Shown here piece by piece: positions 39,056-52,074 of a DNA stretch of 64,000 nt. The first letter of the stretch is position 1. Each line of letters begins with the position of its first letter. The notes under the pieces were generated by a model, which was given only the letters and a program-made list of their open reading frames with translations, had not been told where the DNA came from and did no database searches. The position numbers and the translations under genes were made by a program. Source of the DNA: Mesocentrotus franciscanus (Eukaryota; Echinodermata; Echinoidea; Camarodonta; Strongylocentrotidae); contig CP137680.1 in assembly GCA_037976565.1 (NCBI GenBank), positions 30,277,694 to 30,341,693 on the forward strand. Reading direction: 5' to 3'.

Positions 39056-41949
39056 TATAACCCATTATCCCATATCCACCTTTGCTGAAATTTTGTCTCT
39101 CCCTCCTTTGTTTCTTCCCCTCCTTCGTTTCTTTCCCCACTTTCGCTCTTTCTCAAGTTTTTTTCTAATTTCATTTACTCGTTACCACAATGATCCATAT
39201 CTTTATCACAGTCAGCACGTTTTTCAATAGCGAATTACTCATATTTTAATTTTAATATATGCTTACAAACCTATATTAACATGAAATACAAAGAATGACG
39301 TTCCGTAATAGTTTGTACTCTTTGAAATATACCTTTAACCTACGTCATCATTAGTCAACCCTACACACCAAGAAAACCTGCAAAGAGTTAATCATAAATG
39401 TTAGAGTATCAAACATACATTTGATTGCTTGATGAGCGTAGAAGGGTCAGTGGGACGGGTAAAAACATGACCGCTATTAGTAAAGTCTCCCTTAAAAATA
39501 CTGTTTTAGCGTACGAAATTGCACTTTTACTTCTTAGTACATGTATATATGATCAAAACACAAAATTCGTTAAGTATTCAGATGTCATGGTTATCAACGT
39601 ACACATCACACCTTATTATAACTACCAACAGCGCTGGTTCTTTTTACCATCATCAATCGTTGTAAAAGATGCCATCGTGCCCCTTTCTCCATTACATTTA
39701 CATTTTCATTTAAGAGGCAATCATTATTATACTCCGATCATACTCGAGCGTGGCTATATCAGCGAAAACTACGAAAACATCATTGACTGCAATTACTACA
39801 CTAACAACACCGCAGATGTATTATTCAGGAGGCATTTCCGAACCCAATGGTACTTTAGGAACACGTATCTTCTCCGAACATGACTCAAACAATATCACCA
39901 AACTAAACCAAATAATTAAACAACAACAACAACATCAAGAACAACATGGCTGTCCTATCATACTATGTTCGCACTGACGAGGCTTGAGAGTAACCTGGTG
40001 GAGTTCAATGGTGATTTCCATCTTCGTGGCGTTATATCTACTAGACCAGCCTAATCACAGAGCCGTGCTCTGTATTTATTATAATGAAATCATTATTCTT
40101 TTTTTGCTTTGTATGATGAAATCATTATTCTTGCTTCGATAGCTTTCTAGTTCACCACTCTACGCCAACTGAGTTCATGTGCGCGTGAATAATGAATCAT
40201 GCCCATTCATATTTCATATTTTCATCATGATTTTAACGCAAGTTTCTAGTGTATCCAAGAACTGGAGAACCATGTACCGTCTATGTATTCGCAGAATATG
40301 ATTGCCAGCTGAATACATTTTGAGGAAGCACCCAAGGCGCGAGCAGGCACCTCGATAGAAAACCACATGATTGAAGATGGTTGGTAACATCATACAGGAA
40401 CATTAGAAAAGGGAAAAACCAAAATGTGATTTTATAAGAAAATTAGTATGAATAGCGTAGACAGTTTTAAAATATTTCACCCGGGGAGCTTTGTATGCCA
40501 AGACATTGATTAAACACGTTGAGCGCAAACCAATGCTTGGGAGAAAATATGAGAACTTAGGGGCATAAACACTATTACCTTGATTTTCAGGCAAAAAAAA
40601 CATTACACGTCCACCACCAACATAAATAATTCCCAATGGTGCCATGTTTATTTATAAAGCGAATATGCCAACGAACCTGAAGAAAAAAAATCCTTCTATA
40701 AACTGAAAACCGGACCTCGTCATGTAGTGTTGTTATGTACATGTATGAAGAAAGCAGTTATACTTTTTGTTTAATCCCCCAAATTAATAAATTGTGTGGG
40801 TGTGGTTTGTGGAGATACCATAAACTACTGTCAGTGAACAAGAGATTATTTAACCCTAAAATAGGTAGGCTATTCCACAGAATATATTCACCGTGTTCTC
40901 ATAGAAGATTCTAGTTTGAAGTTGTAATTTAAAATATATATATATTTCTACAAATTGAAGAAGAAAAAAGAAGAAAAAAAAAAGAGAAAAAAATTCTTAT
41001 AAAAAGTGCGGGAAACGACAAAGGTCGAGCGTATTGACCTTCAGCGGACTTCACGAGTGAATAAAATGAATAAAATGCAATTATTGACTCTTGTAGCCTA
41101 AAGCCTTCAGCCCCGTAATAAATCAATTTTCATAAATTCCATGACCTTGACCAAAGTTGAGCAGGAACCTAGAACACCCCCCCCCCCATTATTGATTTCA
41201 TATTCTCATTTTTCCCCTCTAAATTAAATCTGAGTTTATAGAATATGAAGAGAATAGAATATACGATGTCTAACTAATACTCACAAATTGTGCACGCCTT
41301 TTGCTTTTGGTGATTAGTTTTGCAGAAAATCTGCTCGTTAATTTTTGAGTGGCGTAAATATCACTACTGTAAATGTTCAAACATGTACGGTTGGGTTGTG
41401 ATGTACGTCCGTATGATTATGAATTAGATTAGGTCAACATCATCAACACACATACATAATTATGCCTTTCAATCTAAGGTTTTTTGTATTCCCTTCCAAT
41501 CTAAGTTTAAACAAACCTTTGTGATATCTGCCAGCTTCACACTTCCATTTTTTCATCGTTGACAATATATATATATATATATATATACAGTGCGTCCCAG
41601 AAAAAATGAAACCGAGAAGTATCGATGTTTTATCATAACTTAGTCACAACTATAATTAATAAATGACACATATTTGTAAAGCTTATAGTCTCCTCTTCCA
41701 TTTGATGCTACTCAAGTGATGCACATTTCACGCATGGGTGATTAAAAGCAATTTGAAGGAAAGAAACCAAAACATCATTTGGCGGGCGGTATCTGAATTT
41801 CGAAGAAAAAATTACATTTCTAAAAAGTTCATTTTCTGCCCTTTTATATGACACTTGAATCAGGAAAAATGAGAAAGGAATAACAAAGTTCTGTTTGTTT
41901 AAAGTAATGCTTGCATTTCCATAATTTGATTAAACGAAATCGTTTTCAA

Positions 41950-42052
41950 TGGCTGCCTGCCGTAGCAACAAAGAGAGTTATCAAAAGTCTTCATGCATGG
42001 CTGATCGTCAACGAAACCCTTGTCTTCTTTCAGTGTTGTTAGGGCAGGCAGC
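41950..42052. repeat. Arm-specific insertion in the foldback element
   Basis: The left arm has about 95-100 bases here that the right arm lacks. The segment is bounded by GCTGCCTGCC and GGGCAGGCAGC, an inverted repeat, where the right arm simply reads GGCTGCC then TATGGCGCGCC. It looks like a small secondary insertion or a hairpin lost from the other arm. Confidence 0.55.
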
Positions 42053-42054
42053 TA

Positions 42055-42503
42055 TGGCGCGCCGTTTGACCAATAATTCAGATAAACACTGTTTATCGCC
42101 GATAAACACTGTTTATCGTCGAAAAACACTGTTTATCGAGCGATAAACACTGTTTATCAAGCGATAAACACTGTTTATCGAGAGAAACTATGTTTATCGA
42201 CTGAAAAACACAGTTTCTCTCGATAAACAGTGTTTATCGCCGATAAACACTGTTTATCGAGAGAAACTGTGTTTATCAGTCGAAAAACATAGTTTCTCTC
42301 GATAAACAGTGTTTATCGCTTGATAAACACTGTTTATCGCCGATAAACACTGTTTATCGAGAGAAACTGTGTTTTTCAGTCGATAAACATAGTTTCTCTC
42401 GATAAACAGTGTTTATCGCTCGATAAACACTGTTTTTCGGCGATAAACAGTGTTTTTCGGCGATAAACACTGTTTATCTGATTTATTGGGCAAATGGCGC
42501 GCA
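42055..42503. repeat. Palindrome array, left arm (GATAAACA/TGTTTATC units)
   Basis: About 400 bases (42081-42480) built from a roughly 20-bp unit, CGATAAACACTGTTTATCG, in which GATAAACA is mirrored by TGTTTATC around one base. Variants with GAGAGAAACTRTG and CAYAGTTTCTCTC form larger nested palindromes of about 42 bp. The array is bracketed by inverted GGCGCGCCGTTTGACCAATAA and TTATTGGGCAAATGGCGCGC, so it may once have been a separate element. Confidence 0.95.
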
Positions 42504-42589
42504 CTCGTATTCCAGATCAGAGCCGTATGCACTACTCTGCACGTTAGTCAGGTGGCTTAGTGAAATTACCGTTACTTGCCTGATAAAAG

Positions 42590-43056
42590 CACCATTTTTG
42601 GTACAGGGCTTCCTTAGGACCTACTAAACTATATTAGACTAGGAGCCCCCGGCAAAAATGTCAATTTAAGGGTGTGGGGCGGGGGCGTCTTTTTGGAGCC
42701 CCCAAATAATTTCATAACATTGATTTATTGTTGTACAAATGCCATTTTTGGTAAAGGGCTTCCTTAGGAACTACTGAACGATATTAGGTAGAAGCCCCGG
42801 CAAGAATATCATATAAGGGTGTGGGGCGGGGCGTCGCCTCGTAGCCCCAAATAATTTATAAGGTAATATAACATTGATTTGTTGTTATACAAATGCCATT
42901 TTTGGTACAGGGCTTCCTTAGGACCTACTGAACGATATTAGGGTAGGAGCCCCCGGAAAAATATCATATAAGGGTGTGGGGCGGGGGCATCGCCTCGTAG
43001 TCCACAAATAATTTATAAGGTAATATACCATTGAGTTTTTGTTGTACAAACGCCAT
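42590..43056. repeat. 151-bp tandem repeats, left arm (3 copies)
   Basis: GCCATTTTTGGTACAGGGCTT-like landmarks (up to 20 bases shared) at 42590, 42741 and 42895. Each unit includes CCTTAGGACCTACT, GGAGCCCCCGGC and GGTGTGGGGCGGGGGC. The third unit ends at AACGCCAT, the inner limit of arm homology. Confidence 0.9.
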
Positions 43057-43920
43057 GGGGTCTCCAATCACACATTATATGAATAGTTATGCCGGGGCTC
43101 CTACCCTACCATCATTCAACTACATCCTTAGCTAAACACCCAACATGTAGTACCTGGTTACCTCTTCGGAAAAACATACCCATCTCCTTACGCCATGCAT
43201 CTAGATATCAACAATTCAAGTGCAAAACCAATCGTTTCCGAAATAGCCCCTACCTTACTTTGTCGATCTTCTCAATAAAGCCAAACCCAATTAATCGACA
43301 TAGATGAATTAATTTTTTAATTTTTATTTGTATTATACTCCTTTCATAAATGTTGAAGTTTCCTGATTGTTACTCTCCATAAGATAATAACACACCAATA
43401 TAACAAAACACTGTTCCCTTTCCTTCAATAGCCACTTTATATCTGAAGTGAAAAGAATTTTAAAGTACCATAATTGTAGTTCTTTATATCATTTTCTAAG
43501 CAATAATACAAATACTTGCAATATCAAACGTCAACAATGTTATGAAAAGAATATTTTCATTTCTATTTTTATATTCGTATATTGTCTTAATGACTCTTTA
43601 AAAGTACATGTATGCAATTTATATTTTTTGATGTACTTGTACTTTTATAACTTCCTCTTTTACTTCTTTTCTTAATGTTTCTCCTCTCCGTTTTTCAGAC
43701 TTCATGTTATCTTCTTTTTTTTTTTTGCTGCCCAAGCAATATTACCATATTAACTATATATATTTCAAAATTGACAAATCAATTGTAACTGTATTTTATA
43801 TTTGAAATATGTAAAGTGTCTTTAATTGTACACATGACCGATTCAGCCATTGGGCTGCGACACATGTTTTTTTAATAAACCTTGAATTGAATTGAATTGA
43901 AATGAAGCCCTGTACCAAAA
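43057..43920 (+). mobile_element. Loop of the foldback element with LINE-like 3' tail
   Basis: Unpaired centre between the arms. Its first part (43091-43125) is a decayed, inverted piece of the 151-bp unit. The rest is AT-rich and ends AATAAACCTTGAATTGAA with further TTGAA units (43875-43905), the type of tail seen on L2/CR1-like retrotransposons, suggesting a LINE fragment inserted in the loop. No reverse transcriptase domain was seen. Confidence 0.45.
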
Positions 43921-44230
43921 ATGGCGTTTGTACAACAAAAACTCAATGTTATATTACCTTATAAATTATTTGTGGGCTACGAGGCGACGCCCCGCCCCAC
44001 ACCCTTATATGATATTCTTGCCGGGGACTCCTACCTAATATCGTTCAGTAGGTCCTAAGGAAGCCCTGTACCAAAAATGATATTTGTATAACAAATCAAT
44101 GTTATGAAATTATTTGGGGGCTCCAAAAAGACGCCCCGCCCCCACAGCCTTAAATTGACATTTTTGCCGGGGGCTCCTAGCCTAATATCGTTTAGTAGGT
44201 CCTAAGGAAGCCCTGTACCAAAAATGGTGC
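43906..44230. repeat. 151-bp tandem repeats, right arm (2 copies)
   Basis: Inverted counterparts of the left-arm units: GCCCTGTACCAAAAATG at 43906, 44063 and 44212 marks two full units plus an edge. The left arm has three, so copy number has changed in one arm since the palindrome formed. Confidence 0.9.
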
Positions 44231-44303
44231 TTTTATCAGGCAATTAAGTAACGGTAATTTCACTAAGCCATAAGCCATGCATATGCTCTGATCTGGAATA
44301 CGA

Positions 44304-44793
44304 GTGCGCGCCGTTTGACCAATAATTCAGATAAACACTGTTTATCGCCGATAAACACTGTTTATCGCCGATTAACACTGTTTTTCGTCGAAAAACAGTG
44401 TTTATCGACCGATAAACACTGTTTATCAAGAGATAAACACTGTTTATCGAGAGAAACTATGTTTATCGACTGAAAAACACAGTTTCTCTCGATAAACAGT
44501 GTTTATCGCCGAAAAACACTGTTTATCGAGAGAAACTGTGTTTATCAGTCGAAAACATAGTTTCTCTCGATAAACAGTGTTTATCGCTTGATAAACAATG
44601 TTTATCGCCGATAAACACTGTTTATCGAGAGAAACTGTGTTTTCAGTCGATAAACATAGTTTCTCTCGATAAACAGTGTTTATCGCTTGATAAACAGTGT
44701 TTATCGGTCGATAAACAATGTTTTTCGACGATAAACAGTGTTTATCGGCGATAAACAGTGTTTATCTGAATTATTGGTCAAACGGCGCGCCAT
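44304..44793. repeat. Palindrome array, right arm
   Basis: Inverted partner of the left array (44330-44767), with the same 20-bp and 42-bp palindromes and the same GGCGCGCC brackets. It is about 40 bases longer than the left array and differs by small indels, for example GAAAACATAG where the left has GAAAAACATAG. Confidence 0.95.
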
Positions 44794-47039
44794 AGGCAGC
44801 CGGTGAAAACGTATTTGTTTGATAAAATTATAGAAATACAAGCATTACTTTAAACGAACAGAACTTTGTTATTCCTGGCTCATTTTTCCTGATTCAAGTG
44901 TCATATGAAAGGGCAGAAAATGAAATTTCTAGAAATGTGAATTTTTCTTCGAAATTCAGATACCGCCCGCCAAATGACTTTTTGGTTTCCTTCCTTCAAA
45001 TTGCTTTTAATCACTCATGCGTGAAATATGTATCACTTGAGTAGCATCAAATGAAAAAGGAGACTCTAAGCTTTACAAATATGTGTCATTCATTAATTAT
45101 AGTTGTTATTAAGTTATGATAAAACATCGATACTTCTCGGTTTCGTTTTTTTCTGGGACGCACTATATATTTAAGAGTTACATGTAACGGCAATACAGTC
45201 ATCATGCTAATACATACAATATATCCTTGGTGACGTATACACAGTGAGTACAAAACATACAACCCTCAGACAAGTATATGTGATAGCATCCGTCTTATTA
45301 CAGGTCTCTTGGTATCCCTTCAGGTAATGTATCTTATGTGGGTGAAGTAAAGATATCACCCAACTCAATTCGACCGTGAAACAGCTTTCTCTGCAAGTCA
45401 TGAGGGAATAACATGTTTATCCCCACTTCATGAAGAAACCGCGAAATTGTTCAACATTATATACACTTAACAATGTCCCCCGTAGATTCCGGTTGTATGG
45501 GAGACAGCCTAATTAGGTAAATTCTGCATAATGTCCGTAATTAAACATGGCTGTTCGAAACGTTTTCATTTTTCCTATGTTGATTTCCCCTGAGTAATCA
45601 ACAAAAAAAGCTAAGCAAATATGCAATTTGCCCGATAATAATATCGATTCATTATGTTCAATTACCACGGTGATGTAAAACACGCTAAGAATTTCCTTAG
45701 TGTTTTAAGTAACAATCTTATATAACGTGAGTATATTGTAAACTGCTTTATTGCACAGAAAATATTTATTTTCTTAACAATTGCAAAATGGGAATGTCAT
45801 GATGAACTATCAATTTTTTTGTTTAATCAATTGTTAATTATTAATTATTAATAAGCTTTTAATAAGTATTCAATATGGGCAATGAACAAAATTGCAAGGG
45901 TATTAACAATAGTAAGACTCTGAGTGGTTATCCATATAGGATTTTTATACCAGTGTTTATTTGATAATCATGATAATATCTACGATCTAGTGTATGATGT
46001 TTAATTGAATTTGTCTATTTCTGAATGTGTCCATTTAGTCTTTGACGGAAATCCTTGATGAAATACTAGCCTTCACCATCATTGCAGTTAACTCATAGCA
46101 AAAAATAAGTGACTTCATTCAGACTGCCTTGAAGAAAGTAATCCCTTTAAAATCCAAACCGTGAAAAAGAAAGAAAAAAATACACAAGCGCCCACCTTTG
46201 ATGGGGTTTTTACTCAATGTATGCCACACAGAACGTTCCATATCTCGAATATGAATGACTTTCATTAATACAGGAGAATTAGGACGATCCTATTCTAAAT
46301 GCAGAATGGTTTGTTATCATTTTTCTCCCGCCTCTAGCTCTGTACTCGGGAAGCGATGAAATCGGGTCTCTATTGTTTTCATATCGAACAATACCGTGTT
46401 GAGAAAAGAAATTAATTACTTGTACATACGACAAAGTCCATAGCTTATCGTGATCGTTAATTTCTTGTCTTTCTGCTCCCTTCTCCATCTATCATTCTCT
46501 ATCTCTGTCTCCATCTCTCTATATTTCTTTCTAAGATCCTATTTACTAAATCTTGTAAGCCGTTATTTTTTATCAATATTTTCTTTTTATTATAGTTATT
46601 GTAATAGATATTTTTCAAGTTTACTGGGTTCTTTATTTTTGTAAGAATTGCAGATATAATGAGATATGTAATAAATATTCCATCAGGTTTATACAAACAC
46701 TCGCCCTTTAAAAAGTTTCCTTTGTTTCTGCTTTTTCTTTCTCTGTTTTTGATGATTTATCACAGTTGAATAGTTCTGTTATGTGTATCATAAAAAGGAT
46801 GAAAACAAGTTTTCTGACTTTTCTGAAGTACTAGTCTTCTGTTTTCATATATGTTTTGTATGCCAATTTAAGTCAGTATTGATCATTTTTCAAACTAGTG
46901 CAAATGCAATTCAGTATTAATCAGATCACTATGCAATATACCTTCTTACCATGTTATCTGAGCGTGACATGTTTTAAATCAACCATTTACTTATAATGTC
47001 AGCTTGTTTTTAGTAAAAAATGTTCATCTTTATAAAATG

Positions 47040-47175
47040 TATAAATGTCTGAATTCCAACATTATATGTAAACATGATTGATCTGGATTCGGCTGCTTCT
47101 CAAGTAAAATGTACCAATATGCTTCAAAATGATTGCATTAATAAACAGTTATTGAATTGAATTTAAAATAATAAT
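47040..47175 (+). mobile_element. LINE 3' tail-like sequence
   Basis: Contains AATAAACAGTTATTGAATTGAATTT, recalling the tails at 9760 and 43875 (up to 20 bases each). A related tail, GAATAAATTAAACTGAACTGAACT, is at about 47680-47704. No coding domain upstream was recognised. Confidence 0.4.
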
Positions 47176-49267
47176 TCTTGAACAACAAAAACCAGCATTG
47201 AGAATTTTCAATTTATCTGGAAGGGATAAACATTAAAAACAGAGCATTCAGTGGTGTTCTCATGACGTCGTGGCATAATACGTAACGAATATAGTTTACA
47301 CGACCCCGATGGCGCACTTTCATATTTCTCACCGTCAGCCGTTCAGTAGATTACCTTAGCACGTATATCAAGCGGCTTTCACTGACCCCTCTCCATTCCA
47401 TTCATTTTCCCCTGATATCAAACCATTAATGGAATATCATTATATAAAATGCTAGGTTGATAGCTAACAAATCATAAAGTATTAGGACAATGATGTTTAA
47501 GAACGTTGGAATACTGCAGAAATATACACTGTCTTGGATAAGATGCGTTTTCTTTTTGACTACCACAAAGGTAATTATTTATAAGTTCTACTAGTTCTTC
47601 TATTTTTCGTTTTTCTCTTGCTATATGTATATTTGCCATTTTGTATATATTATAATAATGTTTTTTATGCTTGAGAAGAATGAATAAATTAAACTGAACT
47701 GAACTACTTGCTTGATCATGTATTTGATACTATCACAGACAGTCATTGTATACATATATATCTAGGTGTGCATATTACATCAGCCGTTTAGGACTCTGCT
47801 GGAATTATAAAAAAATTTTCATTTAGAGATGATAATTCTTGCTTACTTCTAAGTATAGATCAAATCCGACACGAGAACTTCCTTTAAATGCAGAAAAGGA
47901 TAAGTTGAAAATGCATTTGGTAAAGTAGGGCGCTGACTACAAGTTTCATTATATTTGGTATATCATTCTCTTTATAATCATAAAAAATAAAGGAAATTAA
48001 AAATAAATCATGGCAAATGCATTTTTGATATCTTACAAATCATGCACAATCATTGTGTGTAAAAGAGAAGAGGGGAAAAAACGCTGAAACGATCGCACTT
48101 GAATACACAGCGATGTTTCTTGTATTAGATAAAGCAACCGAACCGTTAGCGCATACCAGATTCATCAAAAATGACATTTCATATTAATCTCTTCGTTCAC
48201 ACCCACCCTCAATATTGCAATATAACAACTGCATGCTGTTCTGCTAACATCATCTTAGGAAACTCAGTAAACTTACATCCACACTCCAACACTAACCTTA
48301 CAATATAGCTATTAGAATTCTCAATGTGTAATCTAAATCATTCTCACTGAAATTCATTACCGTTTTTATTATTGTAATAAGATTTAATGGGATAATGCAA
48401 CAAAGAGGATGTTTCAGAGAAAATATAGAATATCAGGACTTTTAATAAATTTAAGGAAAAGAAAAAATCCCTCGTATTCCAGATCAAGCAGACTTATAAC
48501 ATGATTTTATCAAACTTTTGTTCACAGTTCTGATCTTTAATTAGCTCCTGATGTGAAACTCTTAATAAAGAAACAAAATAGGAATGAAACCAGTTTAATA
48601 TAAATCATCATTTTTCAACATTACCTATATGATTTTTTTTTCTTATCATTTAATGTACGATTCTTAAATTCATTGATGGAATAAAAAAAAAGACAAATGC
48701 AGCTTTTCCAATGAAAGGATGAAGTTCTCCGAAAACAGGTACATGTATAATAGTATCTTTTTCATTTTAATATATCAGGAGGAATGCGTTGAATATTAGA
48801 GTACCAATAAACGAAACGAACGGGAAACGTGTTGAAACTTAAAAGGCACCCTCTCTCTGATCAGTCATGCCGCCCATACTAACTACGTACATGCCATATT
48901 CATGATAGGCAAGTCCGAGGCAATGTTCGACTCTGTAAATCAAGGTTAGAACACGGCCTCCTGACGGAAGATAGGCGTCGTAGAAGTGACAGGCCTTCAG
49001 TCGTACACATGGAAGAAATTGTTTTTTTCGCAAGCAGAAAGTAGAAACTTCCGTTCTCTTTCCTGTTTCGTTTTTCTCCAGGCGTGCTGTTACCCAGCAT
49101 CTACCATTTAGATCTCTCAAATGGAATAATGTATACAGAAAAGCAAGAAAAGAAGCTAGGCTAGACATTGAGGAAAATTTAGGAAACAAAAAGAATGATG
49201 CGATCATTTTAAAGTGAGAGGGGGTGACAAGGTACAAGTAATATATATGTGCATGTGTGTGTATGGG

Positions 49268-49573
49268 AGAGAGAGAGAGAGAGAGAGAGAGAAATAGAGA
49301 TGCAGTATGTGAACGCCGAAATGGATTGAATTTATAACGATTTGGATTTAGGTGAAAAGGGGTTTTGAAAATGACTGCGAAAGAAGGTGAGAACAAGAGG
49401 TGGTTGATGATGATGTGTGGGTGTGGGTCTGTGTACGCGCGCATGAGTGTGTATGTGTTAAAATGTAACTCTATTTTGCAGCCTGGTTAACTTACTTATT
49501 TAGTACATTTCTTGAGTTGAGAATGCTAGCAGATATCCACTGAGTGAGTAGTGTGTGTGTGTGTGTGTGTGTG
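49268..49573. repeat. (GA)n and (TG)n microsatellites
   Basis: (GA)n at 49268-49292 and (GT)n at 49550-49573, separated by about 260 bases of ordinary sequence. Confidence 0.9.
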
Positions 49574-51621
49574 CGGGTGTGTTTGTGTGAGGGAGGGGGC
49601 AGGGAGGAGCAGGGCTTTGTTCCGTGTACCAATAAAATAACATCCAGATTTGTTGTTTTTTTATGTTATAGAGTGAATAACATGTACAATTGATTTATAA
49701 ATTTTGTTTATGTACTTTAAATTCACTTTGTTGCTCAGATATATATATACTGCACATGAGTTGTTGTTTAATTATGTTTATGTATAAGCAATTCATATTG
49801 AAAATGTTTATTTATTTTATTCAATTGTATGATGTTCTTGCTTGTATTACATGTGGAGGAATAAAACGAAATTGCTATTAATTTTTTTAAGTATGTGTTT
49901 GTGTATCTTCAAGAGAGATAGGGGATCTAGGAAGGGGCAGAGCTTGGGAGGGAGGGAAGTTTAGAGTATACTCAATATAGTGTATGTAGGTCCTACAAAC
50001 TATTCTGTGATTGGTGTTAATACCGTCCCATTTTAAAGAGGCAATTTGCTATTGAGTCCTCGATGATGTTCCCGTTTCAGAGATTTATGTGATTAATTCT
50101 TATTTGAGAAAGAATACCAACCTTTCAAAATTATCAGTATAAGTCACAACCTCAAAAATAGCAATCCTCTTAATTCGTGTTAGTTCATTCCTACTATGTG
50201 GTGTACATATTCGAGTGTCTGATAAAGTATGAATGCTATTCAACAGCATCTATAAACAGATCACTCGAGGTTACTTACCTTTGGCATGATGAAGAAGTAA
50301 TACAGCCCGATGCCATTATCTTTAAATCGATATTATGGTCACCGCAACTCCTCACTGATGGATATCTCGTGGACATTTCATGTACAGTGGTTTAAAACAT
50401 CGAGCAATTCCTAAATGGTATCATCTAGATATATTACCATGGAAAAGTTTGAAGCAATGCAAACTTCCACGAGTGTTTGTATGGAGATTTATACGTGTAC
50501 TATAAAACAAAGCAGGTTTACGTCATGAAAATTGGTTGAGCGTCGTTTCTTCAATCAAGATTACCAGATATACGTCATTGATGCCGAAAATAATGAGCTA
50601 CAGAAGTAACCATGGCAAGTTGTTTTGATATCTGAAATTAAAGAGAGTTTGATTAATAATTAAACAATTCACAATCTAACGGGAATTATGCAGCATGGGA
50701 GTAAACTACACCACCCTTGTTTAAAGAAAGGAATAGAAAAAAGGAATTACCAAAAATAGAAAGAAAAATAACCAGAACAAAATACAAGATCTGTGACAAA
50801 CTATTTGATCGTATATTTATGGTGATAGTTTCCATTTGCTAGTAGTGAATTCATTGATAAGCTCGGAACGAAGCTTGACGTGGTGGTAGGTACTATACCT
50901 AAGAGCGAACAGGCATATTTCTGAAGATGTTTGCTAGCTTCAAATTGAAAATGTAAAGACAATTCAAAAGCATACAGAGAGGGGGAGTGAGAGGGGAGAG
51001 AGAGGAAGAGAGGAGGAGGAGAGGAGGATAAAGAGATGCATACTAGGACCCTTGCCATGGTTTCATTATATCGAGGAGGAATGAAAGAGGGTCTGATCGC
51101 AATTAGAGGAAGCTAGAATCACGGCGTCTTATGGCAAGCACGTACGAGACAAGCAAATACCGCCAATGACAAGGGCAAACTCTGCCATACAACCTGTCAG
51201 AAACTTGATATTCAATAACCCAATTCTTACCCTCATTTTACTACTCCCATGTTACCCATTATACATATAGAAAAACGTAGCATCATATTTAGAACTGAGG
51301 TAGGGATATCAAAAGTACTCTATTTATTATGCTTTAAGAAACAATACCCACTTTTATATTGCTTTGAAAAATAGGGCTATCAATCTCAACGGTAAACTTA
51401 TTCCCTATTTTTCTCTTGAATCCATTTTTCATAATTGAAAGAAAGGGATGAGTTAATATGGGTTAATATATAGACTTTTCGATTTGAATGACCGCCCAAA
51501 TAAGGGTCAGATCATTCATATAAAATAAATTTCATATCGCGTAAAACTCCAAAACAATTCCAATAGTAAATACTTATTACACTGTCTTCACCATGTCTGA
51601 TTGCGAAATGGATGAAGTCTA

Positions 51622-51698
51622 CACACACACCCACGCACCCACACACAAGACACACACACCACACTCATATACACACACGCACACACGCACACACGCAG
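51622..51698. repeat. (CA)n microsatellite
   Basis: CACA runs interrupted by CCCACG and ATAT units. Confidence 0.9.
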
Positions 51699-51845
51699 AA
51701 CCAAAAAGGTTTCCACTGTAAAGACACTACTTGGTACGGTCCACAGTTATTCGAATTGAACAGTACTCTTTCAAATGTAGATTCTTATAAGATTGCCACT
51801 TTAGACAAAGGACATTCCCTTTATTAAGTTTTAAACATTACGTCT

Positions 51846-51910
51846 GTTCAGAGCCAGAAGGACGTTAACTCAGTGATAGAGTATATGAGTTGAAGCCCTT
51901 CTGGCTCCAA
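51846..51910. mobile_element. Short hairpin element with GAGCCAGAAG ends (second copy)
   Basis: GAGCCAGAAGG at the left and CCTTCTGGCTC at the right, with inner AACTCA/TGAGTT also paired, give a hairpin of about 57 bases with a short loop. The ends match those at 20971-21035. A more decayed relative may lie at 63915-63945 (TTTGGACCCAAAAGGGTGG then TAACTCATATA). Confidence 0.65.
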
Positions 51911-52074
51911 ACGGAATCCCATCCAGTCATTTTTATGGTGAATGTTCACCGACGGACGTTTACTAAACGTTTTCTGTATACATGTATATAGTAGTTTTTT
52001 CTAGATAATTCGAAAATTTTGGTGTGCTTCTTATCCTGTTGTAACCAATGTACATACCATTTTTCTTCCACCAG

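Larger units (their letters stand above)
41588..45164. mobile_element. Large foldback (long inverted-repeat) transposon
   Basis: The left end CAGTGCGTCCCAGAAAAAA and the right end TTTTTTTCTGGGACGCACT are inverted copies. About 360 terminal bases of each arm align at roughly 93% by eye. Moving inward, both arms carry a palindrome array flanked by GGCGCGCCGTTTGACC, then tandem repeats of about 151 bases. The arms end at about 43056 and 43920, leaving a loop of about 860 bases. The CAGTGCGTCCCA ends and TA-rich flanks suggest a Tc1/mariner-like origin. The flanks are AT repeat, so the target duplication cannot be read. No transposase is present: non-autonomous. Confidence 0.9.
38914..52074 (+). 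other. Intron 2 of GUCY1B1 (13.2 kb)
   Basis: Bounded by GTAAGT at 38914 and CCACCAG at 52074. It contains a CT tract (38968-39055), the 3.6-kb foldback element, LINE tails, (TG)n and (CA)n microsatellites and a short hairpin element. Open frames at 39425-39883 (152 codons) and, on the minus strand, 48839-49444 (201 codons, part microsatellite) match nothing I know and I do not call them genes. No further recognised content at 39.1-41.5, 45.2-46.9, 47.8-49.2 and 49.9-51.6 kb. Confidence 0.85.

Noticed and set aside
39425..39883. 152-codon frame in intron 2, overlapped by a Gln-rich frame to 39977
   Set aside because: No family resemblance. It is bounded by CT tract and AT-rich DNA, with no convincing splice context.
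48839..49444. 201-codon frame on the minus strand
   Set aside because: Part of it is a GA microsatellite and the rest matches nothing I know. It lies inside intron 2, antisense, with no supporting signals.
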